Positions 12,935 to 27,363 are shown, numbered from the stretch's first letter. The stretch is DNA of 64,000 nt from Diabrotica undecimpunctata (GCF_040954645.1 NC_092810.1:74674660-74738659); one strand, 5' to 3'. The notes: generated from the letters alone by a model not told the origin. Made by a program: numbers and translations.

Positions 12935-13538
12935 AAGGTGTAAGGACAAACAGACCTGCATCTTCCCTCAGGTATACTGTTAATGTTTGGACAATTATTT
13001 GAAATATAGCCTAATTGCTCACATGTATAACATGTCAGATTGTCTTGAGATATGAAAAAGTGGTGTTTTTATAATTTATTTCAATAGAATCTGGGATAGT
13101 GATATTATGTGGGCTGACAAATAATTGTCTCCTAAAGCTCAATATATAGGTATACTCTGGTAGTGTAGCACCGATTAAGAACGTTATAGGGGAGACGAGG
13201 TTTATGCACATGTCTTTTAATTCTCGGATAAGTACGTCATGTGGGATTGTTGGAGAGACGTTGGACAACACTAATATTTCTGCTGGCGTGAGTCTTCTAG
13301 CTCGTAAGATTTCTCCTTGCACTTCAATAGAACCATCATTCTCCATAAATGCATCTACGGTCAGTTTACTATTTAGATACATAAACATTCTGTTATTAGG
13401 TAAACGAGAAGAAAATAAAATATTTTTTGGAGTAATTAAAGAGCCTAGCGGGATCAAGTAATCCTGAAGACGGGCGTTATTTATAGCACTAAAAATAGTC
13501 GCTTGATCTTTAGCAGGAAATTTCTGCTGTGTGGCCAA
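12935..13538 (-). pseudogene. LINE ORF1 (Gag-like, nucleic-acid binding)
   Basis: A 167-codon frame from the ATG at 13538 contains ILRARRLTPAEILVLSNVSP and SFRRQLFVSPHNI, matching in pattern the ORF1 of I/Jockey-type insect LINEs (a VSNVSPxIPHD block, then an SFRRQ block). In another frame the zinc-knuckle region follows: CYTCEQLGYISNNC (12991-13035), a CX2CX4HX4C knuckle with Tyr in place of His. The frame change between them and the altered knuckle mark it as decayed. Known role of the family: RNA binding and RNP assembly for retrotransposition. Confidence 0.65.
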
Positions 13539-16905
<3,367 letters not shown>

Positions 16906-16910
16906 CTTAC

Positions 16911-17117
16911 CTGAAGTTCGGGACTGGAATCAAAATTATAAGCGGAAGGTCGACCTTCCAGTGTTCCAAAAGCAACATTACCGTCTTTAAGTGGGGAGAT
17001 GTCGGAATATTCGGAGGTACAAAGGGCCCTCGTCTCTTCCCCCTTCTTCGTGTGAGTCATGTCAGGTAAGCCGTAGGTACCTCTACAAGTGGCACTAAAA
17101 AAGGAGCAGCCAGCCAT
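16911..17117 (-). CDS. Candidate first coding exon of an unknown host gene
   Basis: From an ATG at 17117 the minus strand encodes 69 codons ([20 protein letters not shown] onward) ending at a strong splice donor, CAG|GTAAGAC (exon end 16911). The exon is exactly 207 nt, so it leaves phase 0. Base composition is clearly more GC-rich than the flanks. A TATATAA box lies about 47 bp upstream of the ATG. There is no transposon motif. I do not recognise the protein and see no domain, signal peptide or membrane segment. It could be a chance frame; later exons would lie to the left and were not found within the window. Confidence 0.35.
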
Positions 17118-17163
17118 TAACCGTCACGAACACAAAACCGTCTTTATTTGAAGATTTGACGCT

Positions 17164-17170
17164 TATATAA
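17164..17170 (-). promoter_or_regulatory. TATA-box candidate
   Basis: TATATAA on the minus strand, about 47 bp upstream of the ATG at 17117, which would put initiation within a short 5' leader. In AT-rich DNA such a match is common, so weight is low without transcript data. Confidence 0.25.
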
Positions 17171-17502
17171 TAATATGATTGGAAGGGATCAAATTAATAA
17201 TATAAGGTGAATTTTTAACCAAATGTTTATTGTGTAAGACTTTGAACAGTTCTATGGGATCCTTTGTTCTTATTTCACAGTAAATGTGAGTGTAATGTAA
17301 TATAACGCATTATATTTTTTAATCGGAAGATAAATAATAAATAATAGTTATCTATAGTTTCGTCAACTAAGTTCAATTTGTCATTACAATACTTTTCCTG
17401 CATTTACTACAATCATATTAGTATGTTGTCTTTTTTAGGTTACCGAAAAAAATGCCAAACTAATACTTGACTTGGGGAATTTTGAGCAAACATCGTTACA
17501 TA
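17171..17502. other. No supported feature
   Basis: AT-rich spacer between the TATA candidate and the next hairpin element. Confidence 0.4.
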
Positions 17503-17725
17503 ATGCATGTAAAAAGTTTGTTTAACTGAAAATGTTTGACTTCAATTAGTGCTGTCGTAAATATTATTAAATTTATCTGACTTGGCCCATTGTTAAGACC
17601 TTGTACCTCAGGTAAACCATTGTTACCTGAAACCGGGCCTTTTATACTATTATCGATTAACCCAGGATTGTAGTCGGTACTAATTGAAGTCAACCATTTA
17701 CTGCTAAACAAACTTATACAGCTTT
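17503..17725. mobile_element. Hairpin MITE with about 45-bp inverted ends
   Basis: The left end (about 17506-17551) and right end (about 17676-17722) are inverted copies. They share an exact 15-bp core, TTGACTTCAATTAGT against ACTAATTGAAGTCAA, with good similarity outward (AAGTTTGTTTA in both). The interior has a smaller nested inverted repeat (CAGGTAA/TTACCTG). This is non-coding and foldback-like; superfamily and target duplication are not determined. Confidence 0.65.
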
Positions 17726-17931
17726 TATTACTACATTTTAGAAAGCCACCGGATAATTTAAATACAATTAAGGGTTGAGTGTGATGCGTCGCTTATCTTC
17801 AAAATTGGTATTATGACTAGTGTGGACATACTTGTTCAAAAAGAAAAAGTACAATTAGGATTCATATGGAAAATATTTCCCTTTTTGAAATGCTAGCTTG
17901 GCCATCTGGTTCGTAATGTTGATAGGCATAG

Positions 17932-18026
17932 GTAATGGATTTTGACAAGAGCTATGACCTTGTAAATAACAAGTAAACTTGTGTACTGCATCGGCATGAC
18001 TCATAGCTCTTATCAAAATCCATTAC
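17932..18026. repeat. 26-bp inverted repeat, 43-bp spacer
   Basis: 17932-17957 and 18001-18026 are inverted copies with one mismatch (GTAATGGATTTTGAC/TAAGAGCTATGA). Likely a small foldback element or a hairpin formed by local inverted duplication. Confidence 0.8.
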
Positions 18027-18504
18027 TTCTACAAATTGTTGGTACTTACATAATGTTGGCAGGAAGCTGCTTGACCTGCGTGATGAGGTCTAAACTAGGC
18101 TTTCAAGCATTAAAAGTGATTCTCTAACTTTAAATGGCAAAAATAGTTCATTTAAGCGATATTAAAGTTTTTATATAAATTTATAATAATGCAAAGTGGC
18201 TTCTGTTGACACATCTGAAAATGTGTCACAGAACCAATGATTTATTTTTACCGCGTATTTACCACGAGAATTATTTAATTTGGAAAAAAGATTGTACCTT
18301 CTCTTCTTTTCATTTTGTCAAACTTTGTGTTTGTATTATAGCAGACAATTCTATACAAGTATCTAGATTGTAGTTATTTAAAGCGTAAACAGACAATTAT
18401 TCAATTGTTCTGATGTCTCGGCAAGTAAGTCATATAGTTAAGTATTTCAATTAGATACACTTTTCGTAATCAAAGTACATTATGGTTATGGGTATAACTT
18501 AACT
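18027..18504. other. No supported feature
   Basis: AT-rich. Only a trivial 8-bp hairpin near 18207-18228 is visible. Confidence 0.4.
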
Positions 18505-18712
18505 ACCCTGGTGGTGTAGTGATAAGAGCGTTCGCGTACTGCCAGATGAGAATTTGTATTAAAAAAATATTTCTTTCTCTCTAAAGACAATGAAATAAAG
18601 CCAACTTTGCTTAATAACAAGCAATTACTCAACACACACGCTACAACATATAAAGTATACAATAAGCCAATTGGCTGCAGTACGACCAGTTTACCTATAT
18701 CAGTATTACGTA
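18505..18712 (+). mobile_element. tRNA-derived SINE relic
   Basis: The head (CCTGGTGGTGTAGTGATAAG, about 18508-18527) is a good polymerase III A-box region; the B box is lost. The tail near 18660-18700 (AATAAGCCAATTGGCTGCAG then TACGACC) closely matches the tail of the SINE at 30083-30335. The shared tail makes this a diverged second copy or relative of that family. Confidence 0.55.
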
Positions 18713-18909
18713 AAGAAAGAGCACCACTTTACTTTTTTATAATTTGAAGAATCAATGGTGATACTAAAAAAATATGCTCTCTTTAAATCAATGTGTAATA
18801 CAGCATAACATTGGACACCAACAACATGTTTCACGATTGCTTCAGTTTTTGTTCGAGCTATTGCAAATTTAGGCTCAAATATTTTTTAATATAATATTAG
18901 TTTTGACGT

Positions 18910-19405
18910 TTTGAATAACTCATTAAATTTGGAAATCCGTGAAAAGTTTACAAGATGTTACGTGTGGTTTGTACTTTTGTATGGATGTGAAACTTGGACT
19001 TTAAACGCCGATATCATGAATAAAATCGAGGCGTTTGAGATGTGGTTGTATCGAAGGATACTAAAAATTCCATGGACTAGCAGAACTAGAAACGAAGAAG
19101 TTCTTCGAAGAATGGGACATCAACGAACTCTATTAAATATTATTAAGAGGCGTAAACTAGAATATCTTGGACATATAATCAGAGGACCAAGATATGAGTT
19201 CCTTCGGCTAATTCTCAACGGTAAAATCGAAGGAAAGAAATGGATAGGACGGAAGAAACTCTCTTGGTTGAGGAATTTGCGGCAGTGGACAGGTTTGACA
19301 GCGGACCAATTGCTACACGTAGCGCAAGACCGAGATCAATATAACAATATTATAAGCATGGTAGTCGCCGACGTTCCGTAGGGATATGGCACTCTAAGAA
19401 GAAGA
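18910..19405 (+). mobile_element. RTE-like LINE 3' fragment with target duplication
   Basis: A clean 156-codon frame (18911-19381) covers the RTE C-terminal region: LLYGCETWTLN, FEMWLYRRILKI, RKLEYLGHIIRG and LSWLRNLRQWTGLTADQLL. It ends in TAG, a short GGCAC-containing leader and an AAG tail. Both flanks carry AGTTTTGACGT (18899-18909 and 19406-19416), a target-site duplication of 9-11 bp. The catalytic RT is absent, so this is a 5'-truncated, dead-on-arrival insertion. Confidence 0.85.
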
Positions 19406-19622
19406 AGTTTTGACGTGCAATCTAAAGATCTGAAATTTCGCGAATGACTATGTGATAAGTAAAAGTATCCCCTTAACGGAAATCAATATATCTTCAGTTG
19501 CAATTTTAACTGTAAAGAAAAATTCCCAAAAGGCTATTTTTTACTTGAGTCATCATGTAAAACTGCGTGTCGATCACGACCGGTGAGTCGAGTTGGCAAT
19601 TTTTCAGATATTTGTTTAGTTA

Positions 19623-20035
19623 GGCCCGTTCTCACTTAGACGGACCTTCTGCGTAAACGGAAGGCGGCGGCCGGACGTGAGTGTTCTCATCTGCAACGGT
19701 CGGCTCCTATCGGTTTGATTCAGTCTTCGTACAAGATGGACGACAACGATATCCCCGTACTGTGGAGATCTTAAAGAAGAAGATGATAACGTAAAAGAAA
19801 ACATTGAGTGTATCCTATTCCAAGAGAAACAATTCGAACAGGAGCATTTGAAATATTAATGGCTGAATTAAGAAATGATGAAACAAAGTTTTTGAACTGC
19901 TTCCGAATGTTTATTTCTGCTAAAGAAAGAAGCTACAATTAGAATGCAGTATAGGTATGATAGGCAATATATGTCTTACAGGAGAACGGCCGACCACGTT
20001 GCCGGTTTGTCCCGACGGCGCACCAGGACCGGATT
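19623..20035 (+). mobile_element. PIF/Harbinger remnant (HARBI1-like nuclease N-terminus)
   Basis: A TTA (19620-19622) is followed by GGCCCGTTCTCACTTAGACG, a terminus of PIF/Harbinger style. Downstream, about 19820-19938 encodes PRETIRTGAFEILMAELRND followed by ETKFLNCFRM, matching the N-terminal region of HARBI1-like nucleases (Gly-Ala-Phe ... Leu-Arg-x-Asp ... Phe-x-x-x-Phe-Arg-Met). The catalytic DDE core is absent and I could not find a matching right end. Confidence 0.5.
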
Positions 20036-20544
20036 TAAGAATCATAGCACTGGAATATATATGCGCACAGAACAATTGCCTACGGTTGTATAAAAGACTA
20101 TTATTATTGTTTCAACTAAAGCATGATTCAATCATCAATATATAAATAAGAGAGTTGCATTGTCGAACTGTACAATAACATAAAGAAAAATACTATAAAA
20201 AAGTAATATATGTTAAAAACTCATTGTCGATAGCTTATCTATATTTATCAATTTTCTTTGTAAATACATTCTTTGGGAAATAAAGATCATTATACAGTCA
20301 TTAGAAGAAGCGAATCAGTATTAATCCCCATTGTGCACGCAGAGCATACAGATCTCTTTGAAAGAAAAAAATCTCTTCTCTAGATTTGGGTACTGGCCAT
20401 TAGACCAAAAACTTGTTGGTAAAAACTATGAAAGCCCAGTTCTATTTCATTTTCGAAAGCGGATGAAAGTACCTACATCATTAAACCGTTGCCAGTATCT
20501 GTCGTGAATTTCAAACAGAGTATGACTCTTAGGGTGCAAGTAAA
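20036..20544. other. No supported feature
   Basis: AT-rich; may include the 5' part of the following transposon, not recognisable. Confidence 0.35.
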
Positions 20545-21245
20545 AAGTGTGGTATTAAATGTATTGAACTCTCATCTGAACTTGGTGACAGCTTGACTAT
20601 AACTGTGGAAAAATTTTCGAAAATGTGCGGTGTGAGTGTTCGCAAAATTTATGACATTCGAGAAGTAGCCCAGCAAGGTGAACTAAAACCGGTACAAAAA
20701 GGAAGAAAAACAGTTTGCAGTCCAATTTACCTACCGGCTTTTTAAAAAAATATATTTCGTAGGCTACTAAATGACATGGTTTTTGAATATGTTAAAAGAG
20801 GTCGAGATTCGATAATGATGGAAAGAACAGATATCATATCCTATAGACACAAGTACCTCAGACAGATAAAAACGTGAGATGAGTCTTGAATTAACGTCGG
20901 TGCTTCAGCCAAAAAGGAATGGAGGGACACAACGATCAAAAATCCACGAGATGTCTTCATAAAAGGGCTCTCTACTGGATTGAAAGCTCCAACCCAAAGA
21001 GGTCCTCGGTTTGTTCTTCTTTGTGCTGAAAGCGAAACTGGTTTTGTGGCATGGGCCGAATTAACTTTCTTGGCCAAGAAAGGAACCGCTGATTACCACG
21101 ACGAAAAGGACGAGATTTATATGAAGAATGGTTTGGGAAGACGTTAATTCCAAACTTGCCGAAAGACAAAGAAAACGTCGTTTTGGATAACGAGTCATAC
21201 CACTCCCGCAAATTTGATTTCCCGAAAAAATTGTGGAACAAAAGT
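20545..21245 (+). pseudogene. Tc1-like (IS630-Tc1-mariner) transposase, copy A
   Basis: An N-terminal helix-turn-helix-like segment (VEKFSKMCGVSVRKIYDIRE, about 20605-20665) is followed, after a frameshift and stops, by catalytic-domain blocks KNPRDVFIKGLSTGLKAPTQ (about 20940-20995) and FLAKKGTADYHDEKD. The second catalytic Asp is seen in VVLDNESYHS (about 21178-21207). The segment that should carry the first Asp (DET block) is missing between the two halves, and the final Glu is not seen. Non-functional. Confidence 0.7.
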
Positions 21246-21677
21246 CAAGTTTCAGCCACGAATTATACCATGAAAAAATATAAAATGTGTTTTCTATAAA
21301 AATATTTTAATTATATAGAGATTTTGTAATACCAAGAATAGAATAATTTCTAGATTAAGTACATTTTTTTCATACGTAAAGTATGAATAAATTTTGAAAC
21401 TTTTGATCCTTTCATTTAATGAGATTAAATTGAATAAATAAATGGTTTTATAAAATTGCACCCCAAATCATGGGTGTTAGCCACTCGTACTGTCAACGCC
21501 ACTTAAGTTGGCGAGGCGCACAAACCCAAAATTAAAGTCCGCTTAGGGTGGATTAGGTGGTTGTCATCAGTCTCCTCCCAGTAGTCAAGTGCGTAACACA
21601 AAAGTGAAGTGCGACTGTTATTTTTTAGACTTCTTATTATTTTGGATAGTTAAGTGTGTTTGTGGCAGTTTCTTTAA
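21246..21677. other. Spacer before transposon copy B
   Basis: No gene. It includes a GC-richer stretch (21460-21600) with a small CGCCA/TTGGCG hairpin, possibly the 5' untranslated or terminal part of the next transposon. Confidence 0.3.
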
Positions 21678-23440
21678 ATGATGGCGTTAGAAAGTAACAG
21701 AAATACCAAGTCTGTTATTAATGGACAATCTCGTGAGATCATATATTATAATGTGTTTAATAATTATTTCAAAAATTTTAAGCTCGAAGCAGATACCTTG
21801 AAAACTGTGAAAGAAACAACAGCTAAAGCAACAGGTAAGTTTGTACAATAAATTAATTTTAATTCGTTATCAAATGAACTGAAAATAATCGAGAGTTTTT
21901 AACTTTGCCTTTATACTTTATTAGTCATATCTGCTTAATTCATTCTCTTTTAGTTGTATAACGTACTTTCGTGGTTGTATCATATGGCATTCTGCTTTTT
22001 CATGTGCCGTGCTCGACTATCGAGCGTTGGCTATCAAATTGGCTATAGTAATTTTGTTGACGGCAGCTCGGAAAAGGGATGCAGAGGATCTGTTAAACCA
22101 TTCTCTCAGGTTTCTAAACCATGACGTTCTTCTTCGACCTGTCCACTCTTCTTCTGTCTACCTTGCCTTGTATTATTAAGTGGAGTATATTATATCTCTC
22201 TGGGTGTCGCATAACATGGCCAAAATATTCAAGTTTGCAACGGCATAGCATTTTAAATAAACATATTTGCAAAAATTTGTGAAATTATAATTATTATTGT
22301 ATGTACATCGGTCTTATTCTCGATAATTGAAAGACATTTTTTAACATACTTAAATTATTACACCTATTAGCACATGAATATATTGTGTACTGTCTTTCGG
22401 TATGGCAGTAAATATAGACTTTTTTATACTTACAAACTAGATAAAATGAATCACTATAGTTACTTTTACATGAATTTCCATCAGCACAATCGAAAGGATA
22501 ACAAGAGAGGCAAAATGTTCTTTGAAAAATACCGACAGAGTCCAGTTTGCCAGTCCAGGCAAAAAACGAGTAAGGAGATCAATCATAGATTTGCTGGAAT
22601 ACGAAACAAGAGACATTGGCAGAATAATCTACGATTTTTATAAAACAGGCAAATGTCGGGTTACGGTAAAATAATTAAAACAAAAAATTCATAACGATTT
22701 GAATATCACAATTTCACAGACATCTCTAAGGCGACTTCTACGCAAAATGCAATTTCGTTGGAGGAGAACCGAAAATTGCTCATAGAAAAAAGTGACATAC
22801 CAGCTTTGAGAAAAAAATATCTTAGACAAATCAAACTTTTTCGTACTCAAAATAGGCCAATTGTGTATGTTGACGAGACTTACTTACACAGCGGTCATAC
22901 TTCTTTGAAGAACTGGACTGACGAATCAAGAAAGGGATTATTTTCTAATATTTCCAAAGGTCAACGACTACAAATAGTGCATGCTGATGGAGACATGGGA
23001 TTCATTAAGAATGGATTATTAATCTTCAAGTCGGGTATAAAATCAGGGGATTTTCACTCTGAAATGAATGCATATAATTATGGAAAGTGGTTACAAGAAC
23101 GTTTAATAAAATACCTAATTATACCTAATTTACCTGCTAACTCGGTACTAGTTTTTGATAACGCATCTTATCATAGTATTCAGTTAGAGCGGGCGCCTAC
23201 ATCAAACTCAAAAAAATGAAATGATAGAATGGTTAATACAGAAAAATATTCCATTTATACCTACCGCTTTAAAACCGGAATTATATGAAACCATTAAATA
23301 TCATAAACCGTCATGTAAAATACAAGTTCGAAGAAAATTTTACGCAGGCATGGCCATATTCATTTGCGTTTACCTCCGTACCATCCTGACCTAAACCCGA
23401 AAATCATTTTCATGCGCTGGTGCTACTTTAAAATTTAACA
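21678..23440 (+). pseudogene. Tc1-like transposase, copy B, intron-containing
   Basis: Exon 1 (21678-21834) starts MMALESNRNTKSVINGQSRE and ends at a good donor, ACAG|GTAAGT. Later coding resumes near 22490 (KMFFEKYRQSPV), shifts frame near 22555, and continues to the catalytic domain (22758-23219). Visible there: IVYVDETYLHSGHTSLKNW (first Asp), SKGQRLQIVHADG, and VLVFDNASYHS (second Asp). LPPYHPDLNP follows near 23370 in another frame, where the expected third acidic residue is lost (Lys follows the NP). The intron contains a minus-strand RTE fragment. Frameshifts and a TAA near 22668 inactivate it. Confidence 0.7.
21990..22255 (-). mobile_element. RTE-like LINE 3' fragment inside transposon intron
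   Basis: The minus strand encodes KLEYFGHVMRHPERYNILH, then after a frameshift WFRNLREWFNRSSASLFRAA and NKITIANLIANAR with a stop. This is the same C-terminal block as the other RTE copies here. The AAG tail is not preserved. Confidence 0.65.
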
Positions 23441-24480
23441 CAGTCATCTAAGTAAGTTTTTGATTTAACGTATTGCAGAACAAAGACACAAGAATCGGAT
23501 ACAAATAAAAAAAAATGATAAAACCGAAGTACCGAATGACAATAATAATTTCTATAAAATAGCGAATAAGACAACAGGAGGTAAGATAGGAAAAGGATAT
23601 TGGGAATCATAAATTGTTATGTTTTTAATAATAAATTACTAAATGGTTACACTAAGTTAAAAGACAACTACCAAAAAGTGTACTTATATATCCTTCTTAC
23701 ACGAAAGTTGAATAGTGGGCACTTGAACAATAAAGCAATTGCTTTTTGAAATAAAAAAAATCGACGAAAGAGTTTTTTTGTAGTTTTTATTTATTCCAAA
23801 TAAATACTACATTAATTACGGTTGTCCGAATTAAATACCAAAGTATAGATTAAAATATGTTCCTCTTTGTTTACATAAATCACAAAAAGCTAACAAAACT
23901 TTTTATTTCAAACTAGGATCTCGATAAAAAAACCAGGTAACCCAATCTATTTCTGTACCGCTATGTTTTTCTGTACCTTCAGAGGTTAAGTGAAGCACAA
24001 AGTGGTTTAACTAACTTTATTTAACTTCAAAAACTTACTTAATTATTATCACAAATTCTAATTACATTAATAATTATCGCTTACAATTCGCACTGAATAT
24101 TTCCGCATCGATAAAAAAGGCGCGTGGAATATTCAGCGGTGAAGAGAAAATTCTCGACTTAGACAAACACAAGGCGGCAATAGGGGTGACAAGACAGTAC
24201 CTTTTAAAAACTTTAACTCCATCTTGTTACGTTAACAAAATTTGTTAAACTAGGATATCTCGCTGAAAATGGTATTTGTATAATTTTATTATCGGATCTT
24301 ATATTATCTATAATCTTATATTTTAATATAAGAGTTAAATGTTGCTAAAATGAGGCAATAGTACTGGGTATTTTTAAAATTATTACTTAGACTAAACATA
24401 TTTTATGAATTTGGTTTGATTAATGTTTTAAACATAGATCTTTATTTTTAACCAATCCTTATATTGTTATAAAATTAATG
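23441..24480. other. No supported gene
   Basis: AT-rich. The segment near 24110-24200 is GC-richer and could be LTR-derived, but no paired repeat or coding sequence was found. Confidence 0.35.
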
Positions 24481-24520
24481 GGAAAATCCCAGTAGTTTGC
24501 TGTATACCATATTTAAAAAA

Positions 24521-24824
24521 CTAATACAGAAGTAAAAAGTTCAAATTTGTATATTGGTACAAAATTTTTTTTTATTAAAACTTATTAGAAGTGTCGTCCA
24601 AAAATTAGAGATGCATAACGTTTTCAATCTGAATCAGATCATCCTCAGTGCATTCAGTTAGTACTTGTAGCTAATACTAAAATTGAAGTGAAGACATCAA
24701 TATATGGTTTACATAATATTAAAAATTATCGAATGGAACACGTGGTTCTTGTCAGTTCAAACGACACAGACCAACAATTTTTTTATACCAATATACAAAT
24801 TTGAAGTTTTTACCTCTGTATTAG
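24521..24824. mobile_element. MITE with about 46-bp terminal inverted repeats
   Basis: The left end (24521-24567) and right end (24778-24824) are inverted copies with few mismatches; the terminal bases are CTAATACAG then A/G GTAAAAA and share CAAATTTGTATATTGGTA. No ORF. The left flank (TTTGCTGTATACCATAT, about 24496-24512) recurs in the hairpin insertion at 47970-48086. Confidence 0.75.
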
Positions 24825-24848
24825 CCTTATATTGTTGTTAGCCAATCC

Positions 24849-26110
24849 TTACTGTTGAAAATATGTAGTTAAAATTTCTTTTTGTTCTTGGTTCCATGGG
24901 ATTAAAGTTCTTTTTTTCTTAAAATCAGCTATTATTTTTTGGTGTTCTTCAAAATATTTATCTTCAATATCAGCCACTTTGTCGATTTCGTTTGGCTGAA
25001 TAAATGGAGATGCTTCTTTTTTTTCCATTATTAATATAATTTTATATATTTTCGCCAACTGGAAAACGTCATCAGATAACCTGTATGAACTTTTATGTAT
25101 GCACACAATATGGCCCATAAACGTTGCTAAAGCTTAACATATAATTCCGTCAATTAAGTAAATAATGATGGTAGCTAGGAGCTTTCTGAGCTTGGTTGAC
25201 GCAATGGTCAAAGGATTCTTTAATTCTGCACTTGAATCGTGATTCTTTTAAACTCTATAACCACATAGTGGTTCAGAGGACGTAGGATTTCCAAATAAAT
25301 ATGTTATTGTTGTTGATAATATTATCACGGTACTTAAATATTCTAGTTAATTGTTCTTGAAAATCTTTTGAAAATAGGACCAGTACATCCCTACCTCTTT
25401 TACTCTTAATCACAATGCGTTTCGAACTTTTGATTAAAATATTTTTAGTGGGATTTACTATATCTGAAAATTCTTCATATTTTTGTTGTTATTAACTTTG
25501 TCGTATAAGTAAAATGGCAATCTCTGTAATTCTCCAAGACTACGTATATTCAAGAGTAGTACTCTGCAATATGCAGTATCTAAATCTGTTACAAGTGACT
25601 TTATATCTTTATTATTTTTTATTAGTTTTCAGAGCAGAATTTTCCGTATTTATTAGATATTCTTTAAATACGTTCATATCAGTTGCAAGATGTAATAACG
25701 TAATTTTATTCCACTTATTAGTCACCAGCAGCCATACCAGATATTTCGAAGCTTCAGTTACTTTGTATTAGGTGTGTCATAAGTAGTTTTTCGAAGTTGC
25801 TTCTGCCTCAGTAATACAATATAATTCTTTTCTCTTTAAAACAAGAATGACTGCGGTATCACAACATTGTTTCGGACTAGTGCTCAGATTGAGTGCCAAA
25901 GTAGGCGATTCAAAACGGTCTTGCACATAATTATATTTTGCTACTATTTTTGTCGCACTCACAATTATGTCGAAATATTTCGGTTGAAGAGCTTCAAACA
26001 AATCGTGAATTGAAGGCTAATATTTCTTTATTTCAGTTAACAATTTAGCAAGCTCCCTCATTTTTCGTTTTTCATGTCCTTTTTTCTGACTGATATTCTC
26101 AAGTTAAAGT
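24849..26110 (-). pseudogene. Crypton-like tyrosine recombinase family, decayed
   Basis: Read on the minus strand from about 26110, blocks appear in order: KMRELAKLLTEIKK, LQPKYFDIIVSATKIVAKYN, FESPTLALNLSTSPKQCCD, then (other frames) SKRGRDVLVLFSKD and finally IVCIHKSSYRLSDDV, ending in TLIPWNQEQK. This order matches a multicopy insect family with a tyrosine-recombinase-like C-terminus, where a GHxxxxHxxxYRLP block carries the catalytic His and Tyr. Family assignment is from memory. Many stops and frameshifts; the catalytic Arg block is not clear. Confidence 0.5.
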
Positions 26111-26244
26111 TGATTTCATTTAATCGAATAAACTATCTTACAATAAAGTCGTCACAAGAACGCAACTCAGATATATTGGCAATATCATTCCAGTCGTCTG
26201 GAGTAAAGTATTAGAAGAATTTTTTACCAAGTAACAAAAAACAA

Positions 26245-26800
26245 TATTTGTTTAATTTATTAATGTTTTTATTTTGAAAACTTTTCCGAATGATATTTGG
26301 CATTGTCCATAACGATAATCGAACCTTCTGGTATAAATTTCAGCATTTGTTCAAAATATTCTTCAAACTCATCGGCGTTCATGTTCTCGTGGTAGTTGTA
26401 CGTTTTTTTGGATTCAAATAGGAGCAACCCTTCTTTAAGAAAACCCTCGGAACTCCCTTTTCCCAACGGTGCTTTAATACCTGTGGACAATCCATCCAAC
26501 ACAGCTTGGCAATTGCTTTTAACATTTTTGTCTTGCCAGACCTTGGAAACCGTATAGCCTTAATTTATCCATGTCTCATCTAAATAATATATTCTTCGGT
26601 TTTTTCTCTGTGCTGTTTAATTTTTCGAAGATACTGAAATCTCCAAGAAATGATTTACGGACTGTCCATTAACATTGATTTTCTGTTAATGGTTTCCCAC
26701 GAAAAATTTAATTCGTGAAGTATCTTTCACAATCGAGTTCTACTGATGTCCATTACATCATCATCTTGCAATGCGGCATGAATGTTTGAAACTGTTAGAA
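26245..26800 (-). pseudogene. Tc1-like transposase, copy C
   Basis: On the minus strand an N-terminal block (ISRTRL, LHELNFSWETINRK; about 26770-26680) leads into TWIN-like and VSKVWQDKNVKS sequence in another frame. A clean frame follows (26502-26269): LDGLSTGIKAPLGKGSS, ESKKTYNYHENMNADEFEEY, and SIIVMDNAKYHSEKFSK with the second catalytic Asp. The first Asp block is damaged and the third acidic residue is not present before the sequence diverges. Same superfamily as copies A and B, but a different subfamily. Confidence 0.7.
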
Positions 26801-27126
26801 TTTCCTAGTAGCTGAAAGCATAAATAATGTTAAAATAGTGCGCTATTGGAATAGTGCGATTCTGCTAATTTTGAGGTCTTTGTCTTCTATTCCAATTTAT
26901 CTCATTAAAGCTATTCATTTGTCTTTGTCTGTCAAATGCATTTTAATATTCCATAAAACATATGTTTTTTTTACATGCCTATATCTCTGAAATAACTTGT
27001 ATGGCAAAAGTGCCTGACAGAATTCGAATTGTGTTTATGTTAGTCGTTTCTCGCATTTTGTATAAATTCTTTTCCGTATATCGTTTAAAAATATTTTAAG
27101 TGCATGGCTAATAAAGATTATTAAAA
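26801..27126. other. No supported feature
   Basis: AT-rich spacer. Confidence 0.4.
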
Positions 27127-27312
27127 CTAGTATTGGACGACCATCTGAAATCCACGGTCTTGTTTTATCCGACATATGTGAAAGTGCGTTCGGTTTGCTG
27201 TCAGAGCTTTAACAATATCCAAATAGTTGTCAGGTGAATGTGCTTGAAGTTTATTGAAGCTTGAACGTGCTATCCCGTTGTTTGTCAATAAATTGACCCG
27301 GTTCAAAATCAA
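27127..27312 (-). pseudogene. LINE ORF1 (Gag-like) fragment
   Basis: A 61-codon minus-strand frame contains NYLDIVKALTANRTHFHICR and RGFQMVV. The pattern (Ile-Val-Lys-x-Leu ... Phe-His-x-x-x-x-Lys-x-x-Arg-x-Phe-x-Val-Val) is that of the domain upstream of zinc knuckles in Jockey-type ORF1. It is truncated on both sides. Confidence 0.45.
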
Positions 27313-27363
27313 ATCGGAAGTTGATGCACGGCATGTCCAACCCTTCGGACGCGGCTAGGGAGA

